In this document: positions 11,401 through 21,317 of the stretch, piece by piece
How the letters are laid out: every line of letters begins with the position of its first letter
Numbering within the stretch: position 1 is the first letter of the stretch
From: Burkholderia sp. WSM2230
GTDB taxonomy: Bacteria; Pseudomonadota; Gammaproteobacteria; Burkholderiales; Burkholderiaceae
Length of the DNA stretch: 64,000 bases
Direction: 5' to 3'
Assembly (NCBI RefSeq): GCF_000472445.1
Contig: NZ_AXAJ01000006.1
Span: 62,157 to 126,156, forward strand
Notes under the pieces: generated by a model
What the model saw: only the letters and a program-made list of their open reading frames with translations
Database searches by the model: none
Told to the model about the DNA's origin: nothing
Position numbers and translations under genes: made by a program

Positions 11401-12561
11401 CTTGTCGTGCGGATTGCGATGCGCGAGCGGCACCGCGACATCGCGCGCGTTTTCCCATGCTTCGACGCCGTCCGGCAATTCCAGGTTCGATACCGTGAAG
11501 CCCGTCAGGCCCGCCTTCGGACGCGCGCCGCGGCCGGTCGCGCCTTCGTCGCGGATTTCGCCGCCCGCGCCGGTCGCGGCGCCGGGGAACGGCGAGATCG
11601 CGGTCGGGTGGTTGTGCGTTTCCACCTTCATCAGCGTGTGCGTAAGCTCGACGCTGCGGCGGTAGTGCTCGGGCAGTTCGTTTTCGCCCAGCTGCTCGGG
11701 CGTGCGCGGGAACCAGCGCTCCGCCATGCCGCCCGCCATGATCGCCGAGTTGTCCGAATAGGCGACGATCGTGCCTTGCGGATTGAGCTTCTCGGTATTG
11801 CGGATCATGTTGAAGAGCGAGATGTCCTGCTTCTCGCCGTCGATGGTCCATTCCGCATTGAAAATCTTGTGGCGGCAGTGCTCGCTGTTGGCCTGGGCGA
11901 ACATCATCAGCTCGACGTCGGTCGGATTGCGGCCGAGTTTCGTGAACGCGTCGACGAGGTAATCGATCTCGTCTTCGGCAAGCGCGAGGCCCAACTCCGC
12001 GTTCGCAGTGACGAGCGCGTCGCGGCCGCGGGCGAGCACATCCACGGTTTGCAGCGGCTTGGCCGGCAGTTCGTCGAACAGATGCAGCGCGTGATCGCGC
12101 GACGGCGCGACGCTTTCGGTCATGCGGTCGTGCAACGCGGCGGCGACGGCTTCGCGCGCTTCGTCGGAGAGCGCCTTCTTGCCGCCGAGCAGACCGCTTT
12201 TCAAAGTGACCGTGTACTCGACGCCGCGCTCGATGCGGCGCACCTGCGTGAGCCCGCACAGATGCGCGATGTCCGTTGCCTTGCTCGCCCACGGCGACAC
12301 CGTGCCAAAGCGCGGCACGACGAGAAACGTTTCGGCCGCGCCGCGCTCCCTGGTTTCCTCGAGCGGATGGCCGTAGTGCATCAGCGCCTCGATCTTCGCG
12401 TTGTCTTCAGCGGAAAGAGGGCTCTGCGCGTTGACGAAGTGCAGATATTGCCCGCGCACGCCCGTAATGTTCGGGTCGATGCGCGTAAGCGTTTCGAGCA
12501 GGCGGGTTTGACGGAAATCGGAAAGGGCCGAAGCGCCGGGGAAACACGAGAAGTGGGCCAT
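8467..12561 (-). CDS. purL: Phosphoribosylformylglycinamidine synthase (single-chain PurL)
   Basis: The 1,364-residue enzyme catalyses the fourth step of purine synthesis: ATP- and glutamine-dependent conversion of FGAR to FGAM. It is the long proteobacterial type with the glutaminase fused at the C-terminus. Visible blocks are the linker motif [12 protein letters not shown], the ATP-binding regions ([28 protein letters not shown]), the central [13 protein letters not shown], and the C-terminal class I amidotransferase with the nucleophile in [12 protein letters not shown] and the catalytic pair in SWHPEGWGE. The start MAHFSCFPG at 12561 agrees with the family. It is a lone gene, convergent with the PPIase gene. 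Confidence 0.97.
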   Translation of the reverse strand: MAHFSCFPGASALSDFRQTRLLETLTRIDPNITGVRGQYLHFVNAQSPLSAEDNAKIEALMHYGHPLEETRERGAAETFLVVPRFGTVSPWASKATDIAHLCGLTQVRRIERGVEYTVTLKSGLLGGKKALSDEAREAVAAALHDRMTESVAPSRDHALHLFDELPAKPLQTVDVLARGRDALVTANAELGLALAEDEIDYLVDAFTKLGRNPTDVELMMFAQANSEHCRHKIFNAEWTIDGEKQDISLFNMIRNTEKLNPQGTIVAYSDNSAIMAGGMAERWFPRTPEQLGENELPEHYRRSVELTHTLMKVETHNHPTAISPFPGAATGAGGEIRDEGATGRGARPKAGLTGFTVSNLELPDGVEAWENARDVAVPLAHRNPHDKHEAYGRPDRIASPLQIMIDGPLGGAAFNNEFGRPNLGGYFRAYEQNVAGLVRGYHKPIMIAGGIGNISDQHTHKHDLPEGSLLIQIGGPGMRIGMGGGAASSMATGTNTAELDFDSVQRGNPEIERRAQEVINACWQLGDKNPILSIHDVGAGGLSNAFPEVVDGAGKGALFDLRKIQLEESGLSPREIWSNEAQERYVLAIAPADLQAFAAMCERERCPFAVIGTATAERQLKLIDPELKDDNAHQPVDMPMEVLLGKAPRMHRDVKRVEPTLQPVDVTGIALSEVAVSVLRHPTVASKSFLITIGDRSVGGTTARDQMVGPWQVPVADVAITTMDYAGFRGEAMTMAERTPLAVINAPASGRMAVGEAVTNIAAAPIASLDKLKLSANWMAACGAPGEDAALYDTVKAIGMELCPALGISIPVGKDSLSMRTKWEERGVAKEVVAPVSLIISAFAPVEDVRRHLTPQLRRTSGAGGVGDSVLIAIDLGRGKHRLGGSIFAQVTQQIGDTVPDVDDPEDLKRFFNAIQSLNADGKLLAYHDRSDGGFWATVCEMAFAGHVGVSLNVDMLVLDPHHESDYGDAKDWAKQTSGRREDRTIRALFTEELGAVVQVRAADRDAVLGVLREHGLSACSHVIGKTNDRDVIEIYRDAKKVYEAPRVELHRAWSEVSWRISRLRDNPACADAEYDTLLDAADPGITPVLTFDPAEDVAAPYVGKSARPRVAILREQGVNSHLETAYAFDRAGFDAHDVHMSDLLAGRANLADFAGAVACGGFSYGDTLGAGEGWAKAIRFNAQLADMFAAFFGRKDTFALGICNGCQMMSSLASMIPGAEAWPKFTRNKSEKFEARFSLVQVEASPSIFFTGMEGSRIPVAVAHGEGYADFSQQGDASKVAVAMRYVDHRGQATEQYPFNPNGSPDGITSVTTADGRFTVLMPHTERVHRAVQMSWHPEGWGEGASDASPWLRVFQNARRWLG

Positions 12562-12938
12562 GGACTTGACGTTGCGTCGCTAATGATGCCGATGATTGAT
12601 GCCGAAGAGCCGCGCGCGATGGCGAGGTGAGGCGGGAAGGAAGTCCGGGATTATACCCCGGGAACGGCCTTCCAGCCGCCTGCGCCGTGGCTTGCCAAGT
12701 GCCCGCGAGGCTGCGCGCACCGTGGCTCGCCGCGGAGCGCGCGTGACCGCGCGCGGTCGTTGACTGCTATCATTCGGCCTTTCATCAGATCGGTGCGAGC
12801 AAGGCGTGGCCTTGCTGCCGGCCTTATGTCGCGAGCCGCGCCCGGAAAGCGTTTTCCGGAAGTCGCGGCGGCGCGCGAGGGTCCGGCCGCGCCGCATGTC
12901 ACGGCCAGGCGCCTTGCCCGGCAAATCGAATCAGAAGA
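12562..12938. other. Divergent intergenic region purL / DadA-like gene
   Basis: This 377-bp stretch separates two divergent genes and must hold both promoters. No gene is supported; the short open frames are GC-driven. I see no clear riboswitch or PurR-type operator. Confidence 0.4.
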
Positions 12939-14234
12939 ATGGATGTCATCGTCATTGGCGGCGGGATTGCTGGCGTCGCCACCGCTTATCAGCTACGCGC
13001 GGCCGGCCACCGGGTGTGCGTCGTCGAACGCCATGCCACCGTTGCACAAGGCGCGACCTACGGACACGGCGGCACGGTCCTGCCGACGCCGCTCGACGTC
13101 TGGTTCGGCCCGACTTTCATGGCAAGCCGCCAGAACGCGAAAAACGGCGTGATCAGCAAGCCGGGTTTCAGCGGACCGGCGCGCCAGTTCGTCAAGAAGC
13201 TGGCCACACTCCAGGAACCCGATGATTTCAGCCGCCAGTATGGGCTGTTGCGGCCGTTGATCGAGTCCTCGCGTGAGGCAATGGCGGACATGGAAGCGCG
13301 CTTTGGCTACGAGTTCGAACAGGCGAGCGGCGTGCTCTACCTGGTGCGTTCCGGCGAGGAGTGGGAGCAGCTGCAACCGGCGCTTGGCCTGCTCGCGCGC
13401 CACGAGGTGCCGCATCATGTGCTCAGTCCCGCCGAATGCGCGGCTTACGAGCATTCCGTGCGCACCGAGCCCGAATTCGCGGGCGGCGTGCTGTTCGATC
13501 AAGAGCGAACCGCCAATTGCCCGCTCTTCGCCAAGCTGATCAAGCAGACGCTCGACAACCAGGGCGGCGTGCAGTTCATGCTCGGCTGCGAGGTTTCGGC
13601 GATTCGTCTGGACGGTCAGCGCGCGGCCGTGGAGCTTGCGGCGCGGCCAGGCGTGTCGGGCCGTTCGCGTGAAGTCGACGTGATTCATGCGGACGCCATT
13701 GTCGTCGCCGCCGGCCAGGGCAGTCTCGCGCTACTCGAGCACCTGGGCCTACGGCTGCCGCTGTATCCGCTGCGACTGCATACGCTCGTCGCGCCGATCG
13801 CGCACGAAGAATGCGCGCCGCACGTGGCGATTGTCGACGCGGTCAAGCGCATCACCATCAGCCGGATGAATCACCGGTTGCGCATTGCCGGCGGCGCGGT
13901 CCTGCTGGCCGCGAACCAGCTCGACAAGCCGCTCGGCGAGGCAGTGACCAAAGAAGCGCTCGCGCTCCTCGGCCAGGCGACGCACGACTGGATCCCGGGA
14001 GCCGCGCGCATCTCGGCGGCCTTGCCGTGGGAAGGCACCAAGCTGCTGTCGCCGGACGGCCTGCCGGTGATCGGCAACGCGCTGCATCCACGGCTTTTCG
14101 TCAATATCGGCCATGGACCCGCGGGCTGGGGGCTCGCGTGCGGAGCGGGCAAGCTGGTTGCCGATCTGGTCGGCGGTAAGTCGCCGGCTCTGCCCGAGGA
14201 CACGATTGCCGCGTTGCGGGCGGAGCGGTTTTAG
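12939..14234 (+). CDS. FAD-dependent D-amino-acid dehydrogenase (DadA-like)
   Basis: The 431-residue flavoprotein belongs to the DAO family. The FAD-binding motif VIVIGGGIAGVATAYQL opens the protein, with VVERH at the end of the second strand. The motif GATYGHGGTVLPTPLDVW resembles the DadA-type GASFANAG region. The C-terminus carries GLPVIGNALHPRLFVNIGHG and WGLACGAGKLVADLV, typical of DadA oxidases that deaminate D-amino acids and pass electrons to the respiratory chain. No alanine racemase or Lrp regulator is adjacent, so its substrate is uncertain; another amine such as proline or sarcosine is possible. Confidence 0.85.
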   Translation: MDVIVIGGGIAGVATAYQLRAAGHRVCVVERHATVAQGATYGHGGTVLPTPLDVWFGPTFMASRQNAKNGVISKPGFSGPARQFVKKLATLQEPDDFSRQYGLLRPLIESSREAMADMEARFGYEFEQASGVLYLVRSGEEWEQLQPALGLLARHEVPHHVLSPAECAAYEHSVRTEPEFAGGVLFDQERTANCPLFAKLIKQTLDNQGGVQFMLGCEVSAIRLDGQRAAVELAARPGVSGRSREVDVIHADAIVVAAGQGSLALLEHLGLRLPLYPLRLHTLVAPIAHEECAPHVAIVDAVKRITISRMNHRLRIAGGAVLLAANQLDKPLGEAVTKEALALLGQATHDWIPGAARISAALPWEGTKLLSPDGLPVIGNALHPRLFVNIGHGPAGWGLACGAGKLVADLVGGKSPALPEDTIAALRAERF

Positions 14235-14453
14235 GGGCGCCTGCCGCGGTGTGGGCGGACTGGTTCTTAGCCAAGCTTGGTGTGTCGTCGGGGGACCGAT
14301 TGCAGGCGCGCTTGCCGGCAAGTGGCTGTACGCGGACCGCATTCTCTTCCGCTTCGCCCCGCCTGCCATCAACACACACCACGCCCATCGGCACTACCAT
14401 AGCGGTTCCAGAAGCTCACGCGCCCTCCACCAGGGCGCTCGCCCCGTCCCGCC

Positions 14454-16040
14454 ATGACTGCTGCCGACCTCACGCCGCCGACGCTGATCTGCCCTGAAAA
14501 CCGCGCGCTGCCGCTCCTGACGCTGACCGATCTGCGGATCGCAGAAGGGCAAGCCGCCGCGTCCCTTCCCGCACACACGCTGATGGACCGCGCCGGCAAG
14601 GCTGCCGCAAGCTTCCTGCTGAGCGAGATCGCGCGAGAAACGTCGACGGAAAGATCGCGGCAGCGCGTCTGGCTGAGCGCCGGCCCCGGCAACAACGGCG
14701 GCGACGCGCTGATTCTCGCAACCGAGCTGCACAAGGCCGGCATTGCAGTGGAAGTATGCATGCCCGTCGAAGTCAAACCGGACGACGCCCGCTGGGCGCT
14801 CGACACGGCGCGCGCGTGCGGCGTCGCGATTACCCAGGCGCCACCCGCTTCGCTCGACGGCTACACGTGGCTGGTGGACGGCATGTTCGGCATCGGCCTC
14901 ACCCGTGCTCTCGAAGGAGTGTTCGCGGACATCGCGCGGCGGCTCTCGCAGCGCGCGAGGGCGCGCCCGCGTAGCGGCGGCGTGCTGGCGCTGGATGTCC
15001 CAAGCGGTCTCGACAGCGATACGGGCACGATTGTCGGCACCGGCGACGCAGTGGTGCGCGCGACCCACACGATCACTTTCATCGCCGCCAAGCCCGGCCT
15101 TTTCACCGCGCAGGGCCGCGATCTTGCGGGCGCGGTGACGGTCGCGCCGATCGGCGTCGATAGCACGGCGCGCGGCTCCGTCCGGCTGAACGCGCCGGAA
15201 TTGTTCGCCACGTTCCTGCCGCCGCGCGATTTCGCGACGAACAAGGGCACGTTCGGCAGTCTCGCGGTGGTGGGCGGCGACACCGGCATGTGCGGCGCGC
15301 CGATTCTGGCCTCGCGCGCGGCGCTCTTTAGCGGCGCGGGCAAAGTCCACGTCGCGCTGCTCGGCGCGGGCGCCCCGCCCTATGACCCGCCGCACCCGGA
15401 ACTGATGCTGCACGCCGTCGACGATCTGCCGCTCGACAAAATGGACGCGCTGGCGGTGGGCTGCGGCATGGGCCACGGCGAGCGCGCCGCGCGCGTGATG
15501 CACGACGTGCTGCAACTGGACGTGCCGAAGCTCTTCGACGCTGACGCGCTCAATCTGATCTCGAAAGATGCGACATTGGCCGCGGCCGTCACCGCGCGCG
15601 GTACCGCAGGCGATCCGTGCGTGCTCACGCCCCATCCGCTGGAAGCCGCTCGCCTGCTCGGCACCGACGCCGCGGGCGTGCAGCGCGATCGCCTCGGCGC
15701 GGCGCGCGCGCTCGCCGCGCGCTTTGCGGGCGTGGTGGTGCTGAAGGGCTCGGGCACCGTCGTCGCCGCCGCCGACGGCCGTCTGACGATCAACCCGACC
15801 GGCAATGCCGCGCTCGCGACGGGCGGCACCGGCGACGTGCTCGGCGGCATCATCGGCGCGCTGCTGGCGCAGCGGCTGCCGGGCTACGAAGCGGCGCTCG
15901 CCGGCGTCTACCTGCACGGACTCGCCGCCGACACGCTGAGCGCGCAAGGCCACGGCCCCGCCGGCCTGACGGCAGGCGAACTCGCGCCGATGGTGCGGAC
16001 GTTGTTGAACCGCATGTTCTATCCGTCGGCGCAGGCGTGA
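14454..16040 (+). CDS. nnr: Bifunctional NAD(P)HX epimerase / ADP-dependent dehydratase
   Basis: The 528-residue fusion repairs hydrated NADH and NADPH. The N-terminal YjeF domain (about residues 20-240) has SLPAHTLMDRAGKAAA, LSAGPGNNGGDALILA, LVDGMFGIGLTR and LDVPSGLDSDTG. The C-terminal ribokinase-like dehydratase (about 255-520) has NKGTFGSLAVVGG, the VLTPHPLEAARLLG block, VLKGSGTVVAA and the catalytic ATGGTGDVLGGIIGALLAQ. Both halves look intact. It stands alone between the DadA-like gene and pgi on the same strand. Confidence 0.95.
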   Translation: MTAADLTPPTLICPENRALPLLTLTDLRIAEGQAAASLPAHTLMDRAGKAAASFLLSEIARETSTERSRQRVWLSAGPGNNGGDALILATELHKAGIAVEVCMPVEVKPDDARWALDTARACGVAITQAPPASLDGYTWLVDGMFGIGLTRALEGVFADIARRLSQRARARPRSGGVLALDVPSGLDSDTGTIVGTGDAVVRATHTITFIAAKPGLFTAQGRDLAGAVTVAPIGVDSTARGSVRLNAPELFATFLPPRDFATNKGTFGSLAVVGGDTGMCGAPILASRAALFSGAGKVHVALLGAGAPPYDPPHPELMLHAVDDLPLDKMDALAVGCGMGHGERAARVMHDVLQLDVPKLFDADALNLISKDATLAAAVTARGTAGDPCVLTPHPLEAARLLGTDAAGVQRDRLGAARALAARFAGVVVLKGSGTVVAAADGRLTINPTGNAALATGGTGDVLGGIIGALLAQRLPGYEAALAGVYLHGLAADTLSAQGHGPAGLTAGELAPMVRTLLNRMFYPSAQA

Positions 16041-16426
16041 TGGCGCGATGGGACGTGTCGCGGCCTGGGTCGCCGCGAAGCGTCTTATACCGACTGGCTA
16101 AAGCCCTGCCGCCTGTCACGCAACGCCGCTATACTGAGGGACTGCATGACCCGCTGTGCAGACTCGCCGCGCCGGGTGGTCGCGCCCGCTGTTCGTGTCA
16201 GGCAGTTGCGCCGAATGATTGCGCCGCGCGTGGCATCGGGTCCCTCGCGAATCGTGCGAAATTGCGGCGAATCGCGAGGGAATCCGACGAAGCGCTTTAT
16301 GCTGCGGCAGCGTCGGAAACTTCACCGCGAACGCGGCTGCACGGCCTTGCTCTAACAGCATCGTTGCATCATCCTCGGCGGCGCTTCGCGCGCGCCTTTC
16401 TTCGTGCCCTTGGTTAGACGGACGCT
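16041..16426. other. Intergenic region upstream of pgi
   Basis: No gene is supported in these 386 bp. A TATACT hexamer near 16130 could be a -10 element for pgi, but no good -35 lies at the right distance. Confidence 0.35.
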
Positions 16427-18049
16427 ATGACCCAGAACTCGCTCACCTCCTGGTCCTTGCTGCAAACGCATTACGAACAGATTCGCGATGCGCATCTGCG
16501 TGACTGGTTTGCCCCCGGGAACGATCCCGCTCCGACCCGCGCTGAACGCTTTGCGTTCGCGGGCGGTGGTCTCGCGGCCGATTTCTCGAAGAACCGCATC
16601 ACCGACGAAACCCTGAAACTGCTCGTGCAGCTCGCGCGCGAAGCCGGCGTCGAAAAGCGCCGCGACGCCATGTTCGCGGGCGAAGTCGTCAATCCCACCG
16701 AAGGCCGCGCGGCGCTGCATACCGCGCTGCGCGCGAGCAACCCGAACGCGCCGTTCCATGCGCAGGTGCAGGCGGAGCGCGCGAAGATGGCCGCTTTCGC
16801 CGAGCAGGTGCGCAGCGGCGCGTGGACCGGCTACACGGGCAAGCGCATTCGCCATGTGGTGAACATCGGCATTGGCGGCTCGGATCTCGGTCCGAAGATG
16901 GTGGTGCACGCGCTGCATCATCTCGCAACACCTGAGATCGCCACGCACTTCGTGTCGAATGTGGACGGCGCGGACCTCTACAACGTGATGCAGCAGATCG
17001 ATCCTGAAGAGACGCTCGCCATCATCGTTTCAAAGACTTTTACGACGCTCGAGACCATGACCAACGCGCGCTCGCTGCGCGACTGGTTCATCGAAAAAGG
17101 CTGTCCGGAGAATGCGCTCGCGAAGCACTTCGTCGGCGTGTCGGCGAACCCTGCCGAAGTGGTCAAGTTCGGCATCGCGCAGGAGAACGTGTTCGAGATG
17201 TGGGACTGGGTGGGCGGCCGCTACTCGCTGTGGTCGGCCGTCGGTCTGTCGATCATGATCGCGATCGGACCGCAGCAGTTCGGCGAACTGCTCGCGGGCG
17301 CCAACGAAATGGACGAGCATTTCCGCAGCGCGCCGCTTGAAAAGAACCTGCCGGTGTTGCTCGGCATGATCGGCATCTGGTATCGCAACTTCTTCGGCTC
17401 GCAAAGCTATCTGGTTGCGCCGTACTCTGAAGCGCTGCATTTTCTGCCGTCTTATCTGCAACAACTCGAGATGGAGAGCAACGGCAAGTCCGCGCGCCTG
17501 GACGGCGCGATGGTCGACTATCCGACCTCGGCGGTAACGTGGGGCGAGCCGGGCACGAACGGGCAGCATGCGTTTTTCCAGATGCTCCATCAAGGCCCGA
17601 CCATCGTGCCGATCGACTTCATCGCCGTGCTGACGCCCGAGCATCCGCTCATCAGCCATCATGCGAAGCTGCTAGCCAATTGCTTTGCGCAAAGCGAAGC
17701 GCTGATGCTTGGCCGCACGCTCGAAGAAGCGAAAAAGGTCGCCGGTCCGGACAAGCCGGAACTCGCGCCCCACCTCGTGTTTCCGGGCAACCGTCCGACC
17801 ACCACCCTGATCCTCGAAGCGCTCACCGCGCGTTCGCTCGGCGCGTTGATCGCGTTGTACGAACACAAGGTGCTCGTACAGGCGTCGGTATGGAACATCA
17901 ATCCGTTCGATCAATGGGGCGTCGAACTCGGCAAGATTCTGGGCAAGGTCGTGGAAGCGGATCTTACGGCGACGAGCGTCGACGAAAAGAAACACGATTC
18001 GTCGACGTCGGCGTTGATCGCGCGGGCGCGTGCGGCTTTGAAGCGCTGA
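16427..18049 (+). CDS. pgi: Glucose-6-phosphate isomerase
   Basis: The 540-residue cytosolic enzyme interconverts glucose-6-phosphate and fructose-6-phosphate. Family blocks include [29 protein letters not shown], the sugar-phosphate-binding [16 protein letters not shown], the [14 protein letters not shown] signature, [25 protein letters not shown] with the catalytic His, and [11 protein letters not shown]. Length matches the bacterial type. An intrinsic terminator follows at 18112. Confidence 0.97.
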   Translation: MTQNSLTSWSLLQTHYEQIRDAHLRDWFAPGNDPAPTRAERFAFAGGGLAADFSKNRITDETLKLLVQLAREAGVEKRRDAMFAGEVVNPTEGRAALHTALRASNPNAPFHAQVQAERAKMAAFAEQVRSGAWTGYTGKRIRHVVNIGIGGSDLGPKMVVHALHHLATPEIATHFVSNVDGADLYNVMQQIDPEETLAIIVSKTFTTLETMTNARSLRDWFIEKGCPENALAKHFVGVSANPAEVVKFGIAQENVFEMWDWVGGRYSLWSAVGLSIMIAIGPQQFGELLAGANEMDEHFRSAPLEKNLPVLLGMIGIWYRNFFGSQSYLVAPYSEALHFLPSYLQQLEMESNGKSARLDGAMVDYPTSAVTWGEPGTNGQHAFFQMLHQGPTIVPIDFIAVLTPEHPLISHHAKLLANCFAQSEALMLGRTLEEAKKVAGPDKPELAPHLVFPGNRPTTTLILEALTARSLGALIALYEHKVLVQASVWNINPFDQWGVELGKILGKVVEADLTATSVDEKKHDSSTSALIARARAALKR

Positions 18050-18111
18050 CGGCATGCGCCGGTTTCTGATGACCGGCGTGTGGCATGCGCGGTGTGTGGT
18101 GTGATGTAGAG

Positions 18112-18141
18112 AGCGGGCACGTAGCGGCCCGCTTTTTTTTT
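18112..18141 (+). terminator. Intrinsic terminator after pgi
   Basis: A 7-bp stem AGCGGGC/GCCCGCT with an 8-nt loop is followed by nine consecutive T residues on the plus strand. Confidence 0.9.
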
Positions 18142-18233
18142 CGCGGACGCGTTTGTCGTCCAAAACGGAATTCGTTGAACTAGCGGCTGCTTGCGGGGAA
18201 AGGTGCTTCTGGATGTGGCCGCCTCGCAGGCGC

Positions 18234-19160
18234 CTACGTACCGAAGCGGACCGCCGGCGAGAGCGTAAATGATTCGCGCATGTCGCGTACTTCCTCGACC
18301 GGCGTGCGGCCAAACAGGCGCTTGAACTCCCGGCTGAACTGGGACGCGCTTTCGTAGCCGACGCGTCCGGCTGCCGCCGCCGCGGTCACGCCGTCGCGGA
18401 TCATCATGAGGCGTGCCTGGTGAAGGCGGGTGGACTTGATGTACTGGATCGGCGATGTCTGCGTCACCGTGCGAAAGTTGGCGTGAAACGCCGGCACGCT
18501 CATGCCGGCTTCCTCGGCAAGACGCGCGACGTTGAGCGGCGTCGCATAGTCGGTGTGAATCCGCTTGAGCGCCCGCGCCACGCGCCCGAACCGGCCATGA
18601 TGCGCCAGTGCGGCACGCATCGCTCCGCCCTGCTCGCCTGTGAGTACCCGATAGCAGATTTCTCGCACGATACCTGGTCCCAGTACCTGCGCATCGAGCG
18701 GCACTGTCAATGCTTCGAGCAACCGTATCGTGGCGCCGGCCAGATCTTCTCCCAGCCGCGTGGAAACGATGCCGGTAGGCGGCGCTTCGGGATGATGCCC
18801 GGCGCCGCCGATCTGCATCATCAGGTCGCTCAGTTCGATCAGATCCAGACGGATGGACACCGCGAGCATGGGCTCCTCTGGCGAGGCCTGCGTTTCCGTC
18901 GAGAACGGCAGCGGGACGGACAGCACGAGGTAGTGCTGCGCGTCGTAGACGTAGACCTCATTGCCGAGGAAGCCGAGCTTGCGCCCCTGGCAAACAATCA
19001 CGATGCTCGGCTCGTACAGCACCGGCGTGCGCCCGAGCGGGCGATCCGAACGCATCAGCCGCACGCTGTCGAGCGCCGACTGGGTGTAACCCTCGTTGGG
19101 CGCCAGTCTTTCCAGCAGGCGGACCATCTGGACGGAAGCGGGATTGCGGATGTTCAACAC
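18234..19160 (-). CDS. AraC family transcriptional regulator
   Basis: The 308-residue protein has an AraC N-terminal sensing domain (about residues 20-170, with PSIVIVCQGRKLGFLG and DAQHYLVLSVPLPF) and a C-terminal double helix-turn-helix (about 205-295; NVARLAEEAGMSVPAFHANF and RVGYESASQFSREFKRLFG). A GTG at 19160 is chosen as start because AGGAG lies six to seven bases upstream; an in-frame TTG at 19181 is less likely. It is divergent from the SDR genes at 19409 with a 250-bp gap, so it probably controls them. This AraC_N/HTH_18 arrangement next to short-chain dehydrogenases is common. The effector is unknown. Confidence 0.92.
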   Translation of the reverse strand: MLNIRNPASVQMVRLLERLAPNEGYTQSALDSVRLMRSDRPLGRTPVLYEPSIVIVCQGRKLGFLGNEVYVYDAQHYLVLSVPLPFSTETQASPEEPMLAVSIRLDLIELSDLMMQIGGAGHHPEAPPTGIVSTRLGEDLAGATIRLLEALTVPLDAQVLGPGIVREICYRVLTGEQGGAMRAALAHHGRFGRVARALKRIHTDYATPLNVARLAEEAGMSVPAFHANFRTVTQTSPIQYIKSTRLHQARLMMIRDGVTAAAAAGRVGYESASQFSREFKRLFGRTPVEEVRDMRESFTLSPAVRFGT

Positions 19161-19408
19161 CGCTTTCTCCTGTTGTCGCAATAGACGCCATTGTAGTCAC
19201 TCCCGTCGCGCGCGCCGCCGCCCTCAATAGGAATAGGCAATAACGGCATCGGTCCGTGTATTCGCCTCCAGACAAGTGTTCCCTACCATTCATTCACCGG
19301 CCTACGAACCGTTATCGCTTTGTTGCAGGCCGCAACCGGTGCGGCGTGTTCCCGGAGCAATCGCGGACAGGCGCCGCCAGATCCGAACCAACAATAGGAG
19401 TATGCAAG

Positions 19409-20149
19409 ATGGCAATCCCATCCACCGAATCGAAGGTCATCCTGATCACCGGCGCCAGCAGCGGCATTGGCGAGGGCACCGCGCGCTTGCTCGCCGCGCA
19501 AGGCCACCGCCTCGTGATTGGCGCACGCCGCACCGACAGGCTCGTCGAGCTCACGGAATCGCTGAAGGAAGCAGGCGGCATCGTCCGCTATCGCGAACTC
19601 GACGTCACTTCGGCCGATGACGTCGCGGCATTTGCACGCTTTGCGCTCGATGCCTTCGGTCGCATCGACGTGCTCATCAATAACGCAGGCGTGATGCCGC
19701 TTTCGCCGCTGAACGCACTTAAGGTCAGCGAGTGGAACAGGATGATCGACGTGAACATCCGTGGCGTACTGCACGGCATCGCTGCCGTCCTGCCGACGAT
19801 GGAGCAGCAAGGCAACGGGCAGATCATCAATATCTCGTCGATCGGCGGCCTGTCGGTGTCGCCGACTGCCGCCGTCTACTGCGCCACCAAGTTTGCAGTG
19901 CGCGCCATTTCCGACGGGCTGCGCCAGGAGACGGACAAGATCCGCGTGACGGTTGTCTGCCCTGGCGTCGTGGAGTCGGAACTGGCCGACTCGATTTCCG
20001 ACGACACCGCACGCTCGGCCATGCAGGCATTCCGCCGCATCGCCATCACGCCCGATGCCATCGCCCGCGCCATCGCCTACGCCGTGGAGCAGCCGGCCGA
20101 TGTCGACGTCAGCGAGATCGTCGTCCGGCCCACAGCCAGTCCGTTCTGA
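19409..20149 (+). CDS. Short-chain dehydrogenase/reductase
   Basis: The 246-residue protein is a classical SDR. The cofactor motif ITGASSGIGEGTA is near residues 12-24, NNAGVMP follows, and the catalytic set is in NISSIGGLSVSPTAAVYCATK (Ser, then Tyr-x-x-x-Lys). GARRTDR after the second strand suggests NADPH preference. The start at 19409 is preceded by AGGAG eight bases upstream; the longer open frame upstream lacks SDR homology. It resembles the YdfG/YqjQ-like oxidoreductases of small hydroxy acids or aldehydes. It lies divergent from the AraC regulator and in line with a second SDR. Confidence 0.92.
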   Translation: MAIPSTESKVILITGASSGIGEGTARLLAAQGHRLVIGARRTDRLVELTESLKEAGGIVRYRELDVTSADDVAAFARFALDAFGRIDVLINNAGVMPLSPLNALKVSEWNRMIDVNIRGVLHGIAAVLPTMEQQGNGQIINISSIGGLSVSPTAAVYCATKFAVRAISDGLRQETDKIRVTVVCPGVVESELADSISDDTARSAMQAFRRIAITPDAIARAIAYAVEQPADVDVSEIVVRPTASPF

Positions 20150-20190
20150 ACGCCTCGCATGTATCCCGCAAGCCGATCAAGGAGCTCATC

Positions 20191-20352
20191 ATGACCTCGC
20201 GCCATGCAGAAACCGGCGCCTTCGCAGGCAAGGTTGCCATGATTACCGGCGCGGCCAGCGGAGGTGATCGCATTCCTCGCATCGGAAAAGGCCGTTTCAT
20301 CGTCGGTGCCGTCGTGATGGCCGACGGGGGCATGAGCGTCGCGCTGCCCTGA
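20191..20352 (+). pseudogene. Collapsed short-chain dehydrogenase relic (53 codons)
   Basis: This frame opens with GAFAGKVAMITGAASGG, the N-terminal cofactor motif of an SDR, then jumps to FIVGAVVMADGGMSVALP, the family's C-terminal end. About 190 middle codons, including the Ser/Tyr/Lys catalytic residues, are missing. Just after the junction another frame reads EVIAFLASEKA, the usual lead-in to that C-terminus. Loss of one C within the KAR codons (near 20293) restores the frame. So a large deletion and a compensating single-base deletion left an open but inactive mini-gene. It lies 41 bp after one SDR and 49 bp before another. Confidence 0.85.
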
Positions 20353-20401
20353 AGACGTTGCCCCATCCAACGCCACCCTGCACCATTCAAGGATCCTCAT
20401 C

Positions 20402-21250
20402 ATGAAAGCAGCATCCCGTACCTGGTTTATCACCGGCGCATCGAAAGGCGTCGGCCAGAAACTCGTCAAGCATCTGCTTGAGCAAGGCCACCGTGTGGCC
20501 GCAACGTCACGTACCGCAGCATCGCTGACGAAGCTGTTCGGTCGCGCATCCGACGACTTTCTTCCGCTCGAAGTGGACCTGACCAACGACCAGAGCGTCC
20601 AGCAGGCAATCGAAAAAGCCGTGCGGACGTTTGGCGCCCTTGACGTGGTCGTGAACAACGCTGGCTACGCGCAGCAAGGCACCGTCGAAGCACTGTCCAA
20701 CGACGAGTTGCGCCAGAACTTCGAAGTGAACTTCTTTGCGCCGATGCTTGTGCTGCGCCACGCGCTGCCGCATCTGCGCGGCCAGCGCAGCGGGCACATC
20801 ATCAATATTGCGTCCATCGTTGGCTATCAGGGCGGATATGCGGGCTGGGGCAGCTACGTCGCGAGCAAGTTCGCGCTGGCGGGCTTGACCGAGTCGCTGG
20901 CCGCGGAAGTCGCCGAACTTGGCATTCGCGCCACGGTGGTCTATCCCGGTCCAGTCCGCACCGACTTCCTGTCGAGCGGCGCGCTGGCAGTGGCAAAGCG
21001 GCAGATCGACGACTACTCGGAGGCCAAGGCTTCGCTGGACTTGCATCTGAACACCCTGCATGGCCACCAGGCTGGCGACCCCGACAAGCTCGCACTCCTG
21101 ATCATTCAGGCTGCGAGCGTTGAAGCAGCGCCGCTGCATCTGTTCGCAGGCAAAATCGCCAACCAGCTCGCGGCAGCGAAGGCGAGCGCTGTCGCCAAGG
21201 ATCTCGACGCCTGGAGGGGAGCGTCCGAAGCCACCGATTTCGCAGATTGA
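20402..21250 (+). CDS. Short-chain dehydrogenase/reductase
   Basis: The 282-residue SDR shows the cofactor motif ITGASKGVGQKLV near residue 10, NNAGYAQQG, the catalytic NIASIVGYQGG and SYVASKFALAGLTESLA (Tyr-x-x-x-Lys), and the PGPVRTDF loop. The long C-terminal part (about 195-282) is typical of SDRs of the YbbO/oxidoreductase-with-retinol-like group. AAGGATCC lies just upstream of the ATG. It is probably co-transcribed with the SDR at 19409 and under the AraC gene at 18234. The substrate is unknown. Confidence 0.92.
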   Translation: MKAASRTWFITGASKGVGQKLVKHLLEQGHRVAATSRTAASLTKLFGRASDDFLPLEVDLTNDQSVQQAIEKAVRTFGALDVVVNNAGYAQQGTVEALSNDELRQNFEVNFFAPMLVLRHALPHLRGQRSGHIINIASIVGYQGGYAGWGSYVASKFALAGLTESLAAEVAELGIRATVVYPGPVRTDFLSSGALAVAKRQIDDYSEAKASLDLHLNTLHGHQAGDPDKLALLIIQAASVEAAPLHLFAGKIANQLAAAKASAVAKDLDAWRGASEATDFAD

Positions 21251-21317
21251 TTGTCTGAAACTGGCCGCTTCTGGCGCAATCTCCGATTAGCCACCGCGCT
21301 GAAGAGAGAATGCGATC

